NCBI GenBank assembly: GCA_903928275.1
Contig: CAIYQJ010000242.1
Coordinates: 1-10,729, forward strand
Length of the DNA stretch: 10,729 nucleotides
Direction of reading: 5' to 3'
From: an uncultured Chloroflexota bacterium
Lineage (GTDB): Bacteria; Chloroflexota; Limnocylindria; Limnocylindrales; CSP1-4
The position numbers and the translations under genes were made by a program. Shown in pieces: positions 1-7,398 of the stretch. The notes beneath the pieces are model-generated. The model made no database searches and was not told the DNA's origin. It saw only the letters and a program-made list of their open reading frames with translations. How positions within the stretch are numbered: the first letter of the stretch is position 1; each line of letters opens with the position of its first letter.

Positions 1-43
1 CGAGATCGCCGACGTCCTCCGGCGGATGGGCCGCCGCCGGTAG
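1..43 (+). CDS. Possible C-terminal tail of a plus-strand gene (partial)
   Basis: One plus-strand frame is open from the left edge and ends at a TAG at 41-43, giving the tail EIADVLRRMGRRR. The amphipathic, basic ending reads like the end of a real protein, and it would place this gene convergent with the oxidoreductase that ends at 107. Only 13 residues are visible, so neither family nor function can be given. It could equally be a chance open frame in GC-rich DNA. Confidence 0.3.
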   Translation, partial: EIADVLRRMGRRR

Positions 44-106
44 GACCCCCGAGCCGCCGCGGCCGGCCGAGCGGCCTGGGCCGCCGGCGGTCGGACCCCC
101 GCCCGA
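44..106. other. Gap between convergent gene ends with a 13-bp imperfect direct repeat
   Basis: A 63-bp gap downstream of the oxidoreductase. GGTAGGACCCCCG (39-51, overlapping the putative plus-strand tail) recurs as GGTCGGACCCCCG (89-101) with one mismatch, each copy preceded by a CCGCCG-rich stretch. No convincing terminator hairpin with a T-run is visible in either direction. Confidence 0.3.
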
Positions 107-1477
107 CTACGCAGCCGGGCCGCCCCCCGCGGGCCCCGCCTCGGCGAGCACCGCGGCCCGGTCGCGCGCCTTCCGGCGGTCCTTGAGCCGGTACCACTCG
201 CCCACGAACGGCAGGAACCACGTCCGGCCCTCGTACGGCGCCGGGACGAGCGGGAACCCGATCTTCGCGATCGCCGGGGCGGGCCCGCCGCTCATCCAGC
301 GCGCGATCCGCGTGCCCATGTACGGGAAGAGCGCGACGCCGTTCCCGCAGCACCCGGTGGCGTAGTAGATCTCGCCCGAGCGCCCGGCATGCGCCATGCG
401 GTCGTACGTGAACGCGACCTTGCCGCTCCACAGGTAGCGGATCGCGACGCCCGCGAGCTGCGGGTGGATCGTGGTCATCCCGCGGTACAGGACGGCGGCC
501 GCCTTCTCGTCGCTCATCGGCCAGAAGCTCGCGCGGCCGCCGAAGAGCACGCGACCGTCCGCGGTGGTCCGCCAGTAGTAGAGGAAGGACTTCGTGTCGA
601 AGAACATCCGTCCCCGCGGGCTCACGGACGCGAGGAGCCCGGGGTCCAGGACGTCGGTCGCGATGACGTAGCTGCTGATCGGGACGAGGCGGCGTCGGAG
701 CCCGGGCGCCGCGCCGTCGGTGTAGCCGTTCGTGCCCACCACAACGTGCCGTGCGATGAGCGCCCCGCGCGACGTCTCCACGACGACGCGGCCGTCGCGC
801 TGCGGGCGGATGGCTACGGCGCGCGTCCGCTCGTGGACGTCGACGCCCGCCTCGATCGCGCGGTGCGCGAGCCCCACCGTGAGCTTGCCCGGGTGCAGGC
901 CGCCGTCGTTGGGGACGAGGAGCCCGCCGAAGTACTCGTCCGTGCCGATCTCGGCGCGAAGCTCCCTGCGCGGGACGAACCGCGCGGACGACCCGGTCGC
1001 CGCGAGCTGGCCCGAGATCTCCTCGAGATCCCTCGCGTCCGCCGGGGTGTACGCGAGCTCCAGGTGGCCCTCGCGGCGCATGTCCGCGTCGATCCCCTCG
1101 GTCTCCCCGAGCCGCGCGACGTGGTCCACGCTCGCCACCGACTCGGCCTGGAGCGCCAACGCAAGGTCGCGCCCGTACTTCTTCGTGAGCCCGTCGAGCC
1201 CGAGGTGGTGGCCGTGGCCCGAGAGGACCATGCCGCCGTTGCGCGTGGACGCGCCCCAGCCGAGCGTCTCGGCGTCCACGAGCACCACCGACGCGCCGCC
1301 GCGCGCGAGCTCCCGGGCGGCGGAGAGGCCCGTGAAGCCCCCACCGACCACGGCGACGTCGGCCGTGTCCGGCAGCGGATGCGGGAGGACCGCCGGCATC
1401 GGCGGCATGGTGGCCTGCCAGGGCGACCGGCGCTCGGCGGCCGCGAAGGGGTCGGAACTCAGGTGGGGCGTGCTCAT
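107..1477 (-). CDS. FAD-dependent oxidoreductase, glycine/D-amino-acid oxidase (DAO) family, PuuB-like
   Basis: A 456-residue flavoprotein predicted to oxidise an amine or amino-acid substrate in the cytoplasm. Residues 41-60 carry the dinucleotide-binding motif VAVVGGGFTGLSAARELARG, followed by the acidic strand end VLVDAE and the GWGASTRNGG segment (73-82) typical of DAO-fold oxidases related to gamma-glutamylputrescine oxidase. The C-terminal FAD segment is YYATGCCGNGVALFPYMG (371-388), and the tail resembles this subfamily (WFLPFVGEWYR, 420-430). Length is normal for the family. The ATG at 1477 is chosen because it leaves about 40 residues before the FAD motif. No Shine-Dalgarno is visible. 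An in-frame GTG at 1528 overlaps the kinase stop as GTGA and would add 17 Arg/Ala-rich residues. The open frame continues to 2392, but that part is antisense-free shadow of the kinase in another frame. It lies 47 bp after the kinase gene and may be co-transcribed. The substrate cannot be read from sequence. Confidence 0.88.
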   Translation of the reverse strand: MSTPHLSSDPFAAAERRSPWQATMPPMPAVLPHPLPDTADVAVVGGGFTGLSAARELARGGASVVLVDAETLGWGASTRNGGMVLSGHGHHLGLDGLTKKYGRDLALALQAESVASVDHVARLGETEGIDADMRREGHLELAYTPADARDLEEISGQLAATGSSARFVPRRELRAEIGTDEYFGGLLVPNDGGLHPGKLTVGLAHRAIEAGVDVHERTRAVAIRPQRDGRVVVETSRGALIARHVVVGTNGYTDGAAPGLRRRLVPISSYVIATDVLDPGLLASVSPRGRMFFDTKSFLYYWRTTADGRVLFGGRASFWPMSDEKAAAVLYRGMTTIHPQLAGVAIRYLWSGKVAFTYDRMAHAGRSGEIYYATGCCGNGVALFPYMGTRIARWMSGGPAPAIAKIGFPLVPAPYEGRTWFLPFVGEWYRLKDRRKARDRAAVLAEAGPAGGGPAA

Positions 1478-1498
1478 GCCGGTGACTGTACCGCGGGC

Positions 1499-1520
1499 GC
1501 GGGCGGCTGCGCGCGCCCGC
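1499..1520 (-). other. GC-rich hairpin between kinase and oxidoreductase genes
   Basis: GCGGGCG at 1499-1505 pairs perfectly with CGCCCGC at 1514-1520 around an 8-nt loop, in the 47-bp gap after the kinase stop. There is no T-run on the minus strand after it, so it is a poor intrinsic terminator. It could be a processing or pausing structure, or chance in GC-rich DNA. The GCGGGCG arm occurs a second time at 1493-1499, offering an alternative pairing. Confidence 0.3.
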
Positions 1521-1524
1521 CGCG

Positions 1525-2946
1525 TCACCCGCCGATGGGCCCGCCGTCGCCCGCGCGGGGCAGGTACACGGTGAACGTCGAACCGACGCCAGGGGCGCTG
1601 GCCGCCGCCACGAACCCGCCGTTCTGCCTCGCGATGCCGTCCACGGACGCGAGACCGAGCCCACTGGCCGGCGCCGCCTCCTTCGTCGTATAGAACGGCT
1701 CGAAGACGTGCTCCAGCACGTCCGCCTCCATCCCGTGCCCGGTGTCCGTCACCGAGATCACCACCCAGGAGCCGGGTCGAGCACCATCCGGCGCCGCGGG
1801 ATCCTCGTCGGCCACGTCGACGTTCGCCGTGGAAACGGTGATCCGGCCCGGGCCATCGATGGCGTCCCGCGAGTTCACACAGAGGTTCGTGAGGATCCGG
1901 GTCACCTGTGACGGGTCGATGTACGTCGCCCGCAGGCCGGCGGCGGGCCGCCAGTCGACCACAAGGTCCTCGCGCATGATCCGCCGGATGAGCCGCAGCG
2001 CGGTCGCGACGACGCCGTTGAGGTCGACCACCTGGGGGCTGGCGACCTGTCGCCGCGCGTAGGCGAGCAGCTGGGCGGTGAGCTCGGACGAGCGCCGACC
2101 GGCGTCGCGGATGGGCTCCAGGTCCGCACGGAGAGGGTCGTCGGGGCCGACCTGCTCGAGCGCGAAGTCGGCGCTCGCGAGGATGACCTGGAGCATGTTG
2201 TTGAGGTCGTGGGCGACGCCGCCCGCGAGCCTTCCCACGAGCTCCAGCCGCTGGGCCTCTGCGAGCTGTTCCTGCAGCAGCGCACGCTCGTCGGACGCGG
2301 CGACGGAGGCCGTGATGTCGCTGAGCGTCGCGCGGCTCACCGGTTCCCCGGACTCCGGATCCGCCGCGAGCCGCTCCTCCAGCCGGACCCACAGCGTTGA
2401 CCCGTCCACCCGGACGAGGCGGAGCTCGCAGGCGAGCGGGGCGGACGCGATCGCGACGCGCCGCCGGTGGAAATAGAGCAGGTCCTGGTCATCCGGGAGG
2501 ATGCAGCGGGTGAACGGCCGTCCCACGAGTTGGGAGCGCACCGCGCCGAGCATCGCGGCGGCTGCGAGGTTGGCCTCGGTGATGCGGCCGCCGGCGTCGA
2601 TCGTCACGTAGCCGATCGGCGCGAGGTCGTAGAGGTCGAAGTACCGGGAGCGCGAGGCCTCGAGCGCCAGCTGCGCCTCGCGCAGCTCGTCGTTCTGCAT
2701 CTCCAGCTCGATCTGGTGGACGCGGAGCTCGTGGACGAGCTTCCCGAGGTCGCCCGGCGACATCGACTCGACGTCGTCGGCCGGGACCGCGCCCGCCCTG
2801 CTGGTCGCTCGCTGGCGGAGGTCGCGGGCCGCGATCACCCGCGTCGCGGCGGCGCCATGCTCCCGGTCCGCTCGCGTCGCGGCCGGCTGCGAGCCGGCCG
2901 CGACGGGGCCGCCCCCGCCCGTCGGCGCATCGTCACGACCCGCCAC
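1525..2946 (-). CDS. PAS-domain sensor histidine kinase (HisKA/HATPase_c)
   Basis: A 473-residue kinase with no membrane segment, so probably a cytoplasmic sensor that autophosphorylates on His. Residues 1-60 are a variable Ala/Arg-rich leader. Residues 65-100 form a coiled coil (HELRVHQIELEMQNDELR, 73-90) and about 100-215 a PAS domain (APIGYVTIDAGGRITEAN, ending LSDIT). The phosphoacceptor box is RLAGGVAHDLNNML with His246. The ATPase part has the N box NLCVNSRDAID (Asn358), G1 box DTGHGM (401-406), F box FEPFYTTK (416-422) and G2 box SGLGLASV (428-434). All catalytic motifs are present. There is no receiver domain and no response regulator nearby. It starts with GTG, 6 nt after AGGGAGG at 2953-2959, and overlaps the upstream CheB-CheR gene by 14 bp, so translation is probably coupled and the two products likely act together. 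The signal and the phosphorylation target are unknown. Confidence 0.93.
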   Translation of the reverse strand: MAGRDDAPTGGGGPVAAGSQPAATRADREHGAAATRVIAARDLRQRATSRAGAVPADDVESMSPGDLGKLVHELRVHQIELEMQNDELREAQLALEASRSRYFDLYDLAPIGYVTIDAGGRITEANLAAAAMLGAVRSQLVGRPFTRCILPDDQDLLYFHRRRVAIASAPLACELRLVRVDGSTLWVRLEERLAADPESGEPVSRATLSDITASVAASDERALLQEQLAEAQRLELVGRLAGGVAHDLNNMLQVILASADFALEQVGPDDPLRADLEPIRDAGRRSSELTAQLLAYARRQVASPQVVDLNGVVATALRLIRRIMREDLVVDWRPAAGLRATYIDPSQVTRILTNLCVNSRDAIDGPGRITVSTANVDVADEDPAAPDGARPGSWVVISVTDTGHGMEADVLEHVFEPFYTTKEAAPASGLGLASVDGIARQNGGFVAAASAPGVGSTFTVYLPRAGDGGPIGG

Positions 2947-5740
2947 CGTGGGCCTCCCTGTCTCGCTGCCGTTCGGCGATGTCCGCGTTCGCGGCCGCCA
3001 GGTCGGCGGCGCCGCGCGCGTCGGCCCGGAGACTCTCGTTGAGGTCGCGGATCTGCTGCTCCAACCGCTTCTGGCTCGTGATGTCCACGAAGGTGACGAC
3101 CGCGCCCTCGATGACGTTGTCGAGCGTGCGGTACGGGTTGACCCGCACCTCGAACCACGCGTCGCCCTTCGTGCGGACCTCGACCTCGACCGGGATGAGG
3201 CTCGCGAGAACGGAGTCCACGTCGGCCGCCAGCCGGTCGTAGCCCACGAGGTTCGAGACGATATCCCCGACCGGACGGCCGACGTCGGACGGGATCAGGG
3301 GCAGCACGGCGGTCGCCGATGGCGTGAAGCGCGTGATGCGCAGCTCGTGGTCCACGAACACGGTCCCGATCCCGGTGCCGGAGAGGAGGTTGTTCATGTC
3401 GTTGTTCGCGCGGGTGAGATCCATCACCTTCGCCTGGAGCTCCGCGTTGACCGTCGCGAGCTCCTCGTTGATGGACTGCGATTCCTCCTTCGCGGTCTCG
3501 AGCTCCTCGTTCGTGGACTGCATCTCCTCGTTGACCGACTGCATCTCCTCGTTCGTGGAGCGCAGCTCCTCGTTGGCCGTCTCCATCTCCTCGAGCGTCG
3601 CCTGGAGGTACTCCTCCTTGGCGCGGAGCTCCTGTTCCAGTGCCACGACGCGCACATCGCCGTTCGTGGCCGCCTCCTCGCCGTCGACGCCCGCCTCCGC
3701 GACGCCCGTCGGCGCCGGCGGGACCGAGGGCACATCCTCGAGCACGACGAGGAACAGGTCGGCGAGGCCTGGCTCGACCGGGCCCTCCACGGCGGGTCGA
3801 ACCGTGAGATCCACGAAGGTGTAGTCACCGTTCGTCCGAACGCGGATGCCAGGGACGTGGACGGCTTCGCGCGAGTTGACCGACCGCCGGAGCGCGATCG
3901 TCAGGTCCCTGTCCAGCCCCTCGCGGGCCATCGCCACGACGTTGTAGGCCGCGTCGCCGGGCGCCGCCTCGAGGAACCGGCCGGTCCGGCCGTGGATGTG
4001 GAGGATGTCGCCGCGTCCGGTCACGAGGATGCCCACGGCGGCCCCGTGACGCAGCAGCGTCTGCTCCGTGAGCACGCGGAGGTCCGGCCTGGCGTTCACC
4101 CGCCTGGCGACCACCTTCGGTGGCACGGTCGCGAGTTGGCGCTCGATGGCGAGCTCCGGATCGGCGAACGGCAGGCGTGCTGGTATGCCGACTCCGTCCA
4201 CCCTCCGGTAGACCTTCCACTTCCGATCCACCGTGTCGAACAGGGGGACGGCGTCGCCCACCGTCTCCGATGACCCGAGGAAGAGCGTCCCCCCCGAGAC
4301 CAGGGAGTAGTGGAAGAGTGGCATGAGGCGCTTCTGGAGCGGGGCGCCCATGTAGATGAGCAGGTTGCGGCAGGTGATCAGGTCCAGCCGGGAGAACGGC
4401 GGGTCCTTGATCACGTCCTGCTCGGAGAAGACCAGCAGGTCGCGGACCACCCGATGGACGCGGTAGACGCCGGACGGGTCGCGGGCGAAGTACCGGGCGA
4501 GCCGGTCCGGTGTGACGTCCGCCGCGATGCTCAGCGGGTAGGTGCCTGACCGGGCGACATCGAGCGCACGACGATCGATGTCGGTGGCGAACACCTGGAT
4601 CCTCTGCGGCTGGCGCAGCGCTTCGAGCCGCTCCTGCAGGAGGATGGCGACGGAATAGGCCTCCTCGCCCGTGGAGCAGCCGCACACCCAGACGCGGATG
4701 GGCGAGTCGGGCTCCCTCTCGGCGAAGAGCCGCGGGATCACCTCACGCTCGAGCACCCCGAAGGCGTCGGGATCGCGGAAGAAGCTGGTGACGCCGATGA
4801 GAAGCTCACGGAAGAGGGTCTCGACCTCGGCCGGATCCTCCTGGAGGACTCGGGCGTAATCCTCGCGGCGATCGATCTGGTGGATCGCCATGCGCCGATC
4901 GATGCGCCGAAGGAAGGGGCTCTCCTTGTAGCCCGAGAAGTCGTGGCCGGTCTGAGCGCGGATGATGACGCAGATCGTCTTGAGCGTGCTCAGCGCCCGG
5001 GGCGTGACCACGGGCACCGGGCGGGTCGTGGGACCGAACGCACGGCTCGCATAGGCGACGAGCTGGGCGGGCATCTCGGCAGGCGGGAGGACGTAGTCCG
5101 CGAAACCGGTGTCGATCGCGCTGCGCGGCATGCCGTCGTGCTCGGTGGACTCCGGCGACTGGACCATGACCATCCCGCCCTCGCCCTTGACGGCGCGGAC
5201 ACCGAGCGTCCCGTCCGATCCCGTGCCGGAGAGGACGATGCAGATGGCCCGCTGGTGCTGGTCCTGGGCGAGCGAACGGAAGAAGAAGTCGATGGGCAGC
5301 CGAAGCCCGCGCGGCGAGGCGGGCTCCAGGAGCCGCAGCGTGCCGTGGAGCAGGGCCATGTCGCGGTTCGGCGGGATGATGTAGGCGCAGTCCGGACGTA
5401 CCTTCATCCCGTCCTCGACCTCGAAGACCTCCATGCGCGTGTAGCGTCGGACGAGCTCGGTGAGGATGCTCTTGTGATCCGGCGCGAGGTGCTGGACGAG
5501 GACGAACGCCATGCCGGTGTCCACGTCGGCCGGCATCCCGGAGAAGAACGCTTCGTACGCGGCGAGCCCGCCGGCGGACGCGCCGACCCCGACGACCGGG
5601 AAGTCATCCGCAGCCGCCCGCGCACGCACGGGCGTGACGACCGCGGATCCCGCCTCGGCGGGATCCGAGACGGCCGGGCGCTGGGCCTTGCTCGGCGGTC
5701 GCGGTCGCGACGGCTCGCCCGGATCCCGCTTGGTGCTCAC
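2933..5740 (-). CDS. CheB-CheR-PAS fusion protein (methylesterase/methyltransferase signalling protein)
   Basis: A 935-residue protein. Residues 45-237 are a CheB methylesterase domain with a Ser-His-Asp triad: Ser55 in VGVGASAGG, His84 in LVQHLAPDH and Asp176 in LSGTGSDGTLG. Residues about 250-515 are a CheR-type SAM-dependent methyltransferase: TSFFRDPDAF (318-327), the SAM loop VWVCGCSTGEEAYS (350-363), FATDID (384-389) and CRNLLIYM (457-464). Residues about 552-668 form a divergent PAS-like domain, 700-775 a long coiled coil with seven consecutive heptads, and 781-893 a second PAS domain ending VVTFVDITSQ, followed by another coil. No receiver domain precedes CheB, unlike classical CheB, so control by CheA phosphorylation is not expected. 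In chemotaxis these enzymes modify receptor glutamates. Here no receptor, cheA or cheW is visible, and fusions of this type often belong to non-chemotactic sensing. The start is a GTG 6 nt after AAGGAG. The gene overlaps the kinase gene by 14 bp. Confidence 0.93.
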   Translation of the reverse strand: MSTKRDPGEPSRPRPPSKAQRPAVSDPAEAGSAVVTPVRARAAADDFPVVGVGASAGGLAAYEAFFSGMPADVDTGMAFVLVQHLAPDHKSILTELVRRYTRMEVFEVEDGMKVRPDCAYIIPPNRDMALLHGTLRLLEPASPRGLRLPIDFFFRSLAQDQHQRAICIVLSGTGSDGTLGVRAVKGEGGMVMVQSPESTEHDGMPRSAIDTGFADYVLPPAEMPAQLVAYASRAFGPTTRPVPVVTPRALSTLKTICVIIRAQTGHDFSGYKESPFLRRIDRRMAIHQIDRREDYARVLQEDPAEVETLFRELLIGVTSFFRDPDAFGVLEREVIPRLFAEREPDSPIRVWVCGCSTGEEAYSVAILLQERLEALRQPQRIQVFATDIDRRALDVARSGTYPLSIAADVTPDRLARYFARDPSGVYRVHRVVRDLLVFSEQDVIKDPPFSRLDLITCRNLLIYMGAPLQKRLMPLFHYSLVSGGTLFLGSSETVGDAVPLFDTVDRKWKVYRRVDGVGIPARLPFADPELAIERQLATVPPKVVARRVNARPDLRVLTEQTLLRHGAAVGILVTGRGDILHIHGRTGRFLEAAPGDAAYNVVAMAREGLDRDLTIALRRSVNSREAVHVPGIRVRTNGDYTFVDLTVRPAVEGPVEPGLADLFLVVLEDVPSVPPAPTGVAEAGVDGEEAATNGDVRVVALEQELRAKEEYLQATLEEMETANEELRSTNEEMQSVNEEMQSTNEELETAKEESQSINEELATVNAELQAKVMDLTRANNDMNNLLSGTGIGTVFVDHELRITRFTPSATAVLPLIPSDVGRPVGDIVSNLVGYDRLAADVDSVLASLIPVEVEVRTKGDAWFEVRVNPYRTLDNVIEGAVVTFVDITSQKRLEQQIRDLNESLRADARGAADLAAANADIAERQRDREAHGGGS
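2953..2959 (-). promoter_or_regulatory. Ribosome-binding site of the histidine kinase gene
   Basis: The minus strand reads AGGGAGG, 6 nt before the GTG at 2946. It lies inside the 3' end of the CheB-CheR gene and fixes the kinase start at GTG, in an overlap with the preceding stop. Confidence 0.7.
3434..3580 (-). repeat. Seven 21-nt (heptad) repeats encoding the coiled coil of the CheB-CheR protein
   Basis: Residues 721-769 of the fusion protein divide exactly into seven heptads of the form x-(T/S)-x-N/K-E-E-x, for example STNEEMQ, SVNEEMQ, STNEELE and SINEELA. In DNA this is seven 21-bp imperfect units, recognisable as recurring ctcctcgttg blocks on the plus strand. The preceding ATLEEME is a degenerate eighth unit. 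Such NEEL/NEEM coils are typical of CheB-CheR-PAS fusions and probably dimerise the protein and pass signals to the PAS domain. Confidence 0.8.
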
Positions 5741-5931
5741 GTGCGACTCCTTCGACGCGCCGGCCGGCCGATCATCGATCTATGCGGCCGACGTGAGCAT
5801 ACCCCCGCCCCCCGGGCCGGACCACCCGCTTCCGCGACGCCGGGCTCCGGGCGAAGACCGGCCAGACCGAGGCGTGGCGGTGCGCCGCACGGAGCGCTGC
5901 GGGCGGAGCGAGGCGACCGCGAGGCCGCGCG
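5741..5931 (-). promoter_or_regulatory. Intergenic region likely holding the CheB-CheR promoter
   Basis: This 191-bp gap after pyrC is the only sizeable one upstream of the sensory genes, so their promoter is expected here. The least GC-rich part is around 5770-5801. On the minus strand it offers TATGCT (5796-5801) as a -10-like hexamer, but no matching -35 is visible. A 5-bp hairpin (5885-5889 with 5898-5902) follows the pyrC stop, without a T-run. The exact promoter position is not determinable by eye. Confidence 0.35.
5747..5752 (-). promoter_or_regulatory. Ribosome-binding site of the CheB-CheR gene
   Basis: The minus strand reads AAGGAG, 6 nt before the GTG at 5740. This strong match supports the GTG start of the fusion protein. 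Confidence 0.75.
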
Positions 5932-7398
5932 CTACTCCAGGTCGGTGAACGCCACGCGGCCCGCCGCGACGGTGAGGAGCACCCGGCCCGGCAGGTCGCG
6001 CCCCGCGAGCGGCGTGTTCTTCCCCCGGGAGCGCAGCGCCTCGCGAGTCACCGTCCAGCGCTCGCCACGATCGAAGACGACGAGGTCCGCCGGCGCGCCC
6101 TCCACGAGGCCGGCCGGGGCCGGCCGGCCCGCCCACAGCCCGAGCAGGCGCGCGGGCCCAGCCGTGAGAGACACGATCGCGCCCGGCAGCGTCAGCTCTC
6201 CGGCGTCGACCGCCGCGAGGAGCACGCCGAGCGCCGTCTCGATGCCGCTGATCCCGTTCGCGGCCAGGCCGAACTCGACCTCCTTGTCCACCACCGTGTG
6301 CGGGGCGTGGTCCGTGACCACCGCGTCCGCGGTGCCGTCGCGAAGGGCGGCCCGGACCGCTGCCGCGTCCACTGGATCGCGGAGCGGCGGGTTCACGCGG
6401 CACGCCGGGTCGTACGGGCCGGCGACGAGCGCGCCGTCCGTCCACGGGTCGCGCGCGGCCCCGTCCGCGTCCACGGCCTCCCAGGCCCAGCGGCGCGCGC
6501 CCGCGACCCACTCGTCGGTGAGCGCGAGGTGATGCGGCGTGACGTCGCAGGTGACCGGCAGCGCCGCGGCCTTCGCGTGGCGCACGAGGTCGAGGGCGGC
6601 GGCGGTGGAGAGATGGGTGAGGTGCAGGCGCGCCCCGGGCACGTCACGGACGACCTGCGCGAGGAGCGCGAGGTCCCGCGCGACGGCCGACTCCTCGGCG
6701 GCGGCAGGCCAGCCGCGCAGGCCGAGGACCGCGGCGACGAGCCCCTCGTGGGCCTCCGCGCCGGCGGTGAGCGCGGACTCCTCGGCGTGCTCCACGATGG
6801 GCCGTCCGAGCATGCCGGCGTACCGCAGCGCGTGCGCCATGAGGACCGGGCTCTTCACCGGGGCGCCGTCGTCGCTGAAGCCCACGACCCCCGCGTCCGC
6901 CATCTCCCCGAGGGCCGCGAGCCGCTCGCCGGCGCGCCCCACGGTCACGGCACCGATGACGTCGAGCGCGACCGGGGATCCCGACGCGGCGGCGGCCGAC
7001 CGGACCCGCCCCACGACGCCGGCGTCGTCCGTCGCGGGCGACGTGTTCGGCATGGCGCAGACGCGGGTGAAGCCGCCGTGCGCGGCCGCGGCGAGGCCGG
7101 TGGCGACCGTCTCCGCGTCCTCGAAGCCGGGCTCGCGGAGGTGCGCGTGCAGGTCGATGAAGCCGGGCGCCACCACGACGCCGTCCGGCCCGATGCCCTT
7201 CGCCGCGGCGCCGGTCAGCCACGTGACCGCCGTGATCACGCCGCGCTCCACGACGATGTCGCCCGGCCCCTCGCGCCCGGCGTATGGGTCCACGAGCCAG
7301 GCCCGCGAGATCTCGAGGTCGCCCACGACGGTCCCCACCGTCCCGGCGGCGCGGGCCCGCCCCGCCGACCGTCCCGCCTTCCGCTCCTCAGGCGCCAT
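5932..7398 (-). CDS. pyrC: Dihydroorotase (type I)
   Basis: A 488-residue amidohydrolase that cyclises N-carbamoyl-L-aspartate to L-dihydroorotate, the third step of de novo UMP synthesis. The metal motif is DLHAHLREPG (82-91, His84 and His86). Further signatures are MPNTSP (116-121), GFSDDGAPV (173-181, candidate bridging Asp), VEHAEE with His204, LTHLS with His262, NPPLR (336-340) and the catalytic VTDHAPH (361-367, Asp363). It is longer than the usual roughly 430 residues for two reasons: about 25 extra N-terminal residues, and about 25 extra Trp/Asp-rich residues between TDE (294-296) and NPPLR. The ATG at 7398 is supported by GGAGGAG at 7406-7412 with a 7-nt spacer. A later GTG at Val21 or Val25 would remove the N-terminal extension. 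The gene overlaps pyrB by 11 bp and is the last gene of the visible pyr cluster. Confidence 0.96.
   Translation of the reverse strand: MAPEERKAGRSAGRARAAGTVGTVVGDLEISRAWLVDPYAGREGPGDIVVERGVITAVTWLTGAAAKGIGPDGVVVAPGFIDLHAHLREPGFEDAETVATGLAAAAHGGFTRVCAMPNTSPATDDAGVVGRVRSAAAASGSPVALDVIGAVTVGRAGERLAALGEMADAGVVGFSDDGAPVKSPVLMAHALRYAGMLGRPIVEHAEESALTAGAEAHEGLVAAVLGLRGWPAAAEESAVARDLALLAQVVRDVPGARLHLTHLSTAAALDLVRHAKAAALPVTCDVTPHHLALTDEWVAGARRWAWEAVDADGAARDPWTDGALVAGPYDPACRVNPPLRDPVDAAAVRAALRDGTADAVVTDHAPHTVVDKEVEFGLAANGISGIETALGVLLAAVDAGELTLPGAIVSLTAGPARLLGLWAGRPAPAGLVEGAPADLVVFDRGERWTVTREALRSRGKNTPLAGRDLPGRVLLTVAAGRVAFTDLE

Noticed and set aside
389..1693. Plus-strand open frame (434 codons) opposite the oxidoreductase
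   Set aside because: It is an antisense shadow; the minus strand carries a recognisable flavoprotein.
1478..2392. Upstream extension of the oxidoreductase reading frame by about 305 residues
   Set aside because: This part overlaps the kinase coding region in another frame and is Arg/Gly-rich without a domain. The flavoprotein fold begins after the ATG at 1477.
2933..5740. Classical chemotaxis CheB with receiver domain
   Set aside because: Residues 1-44 are a short disordered leader. The esterase domain starts directly after, leaving no room for a receiver of about 120 residues.
5780..5800. Six-codon ORF MLTSAA upstream of the CheB-CheR gene, a second possible leader ORF
   Set aside because: It has only a G-rich stretch before it, ends 39 nt before the GTG without coupling, and is the tail of a shadow frame running through pyrC.
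5885..5902. Hairpin CCGCA/TGCGG after the pyrC stop as terminator
   Set aside because: It has only 5 bp with an 8-nt loop and no T-run, too weak to list as a terminator.
4880..6532. Long plus-strand open frame (550 codons) across the CheB-CheR and pyrC genes
   Set aside because: It is antisense to conserved genes and runs through the intergenic gap. Composition is Arg/Ala/Gly-rich and no motif is seen.
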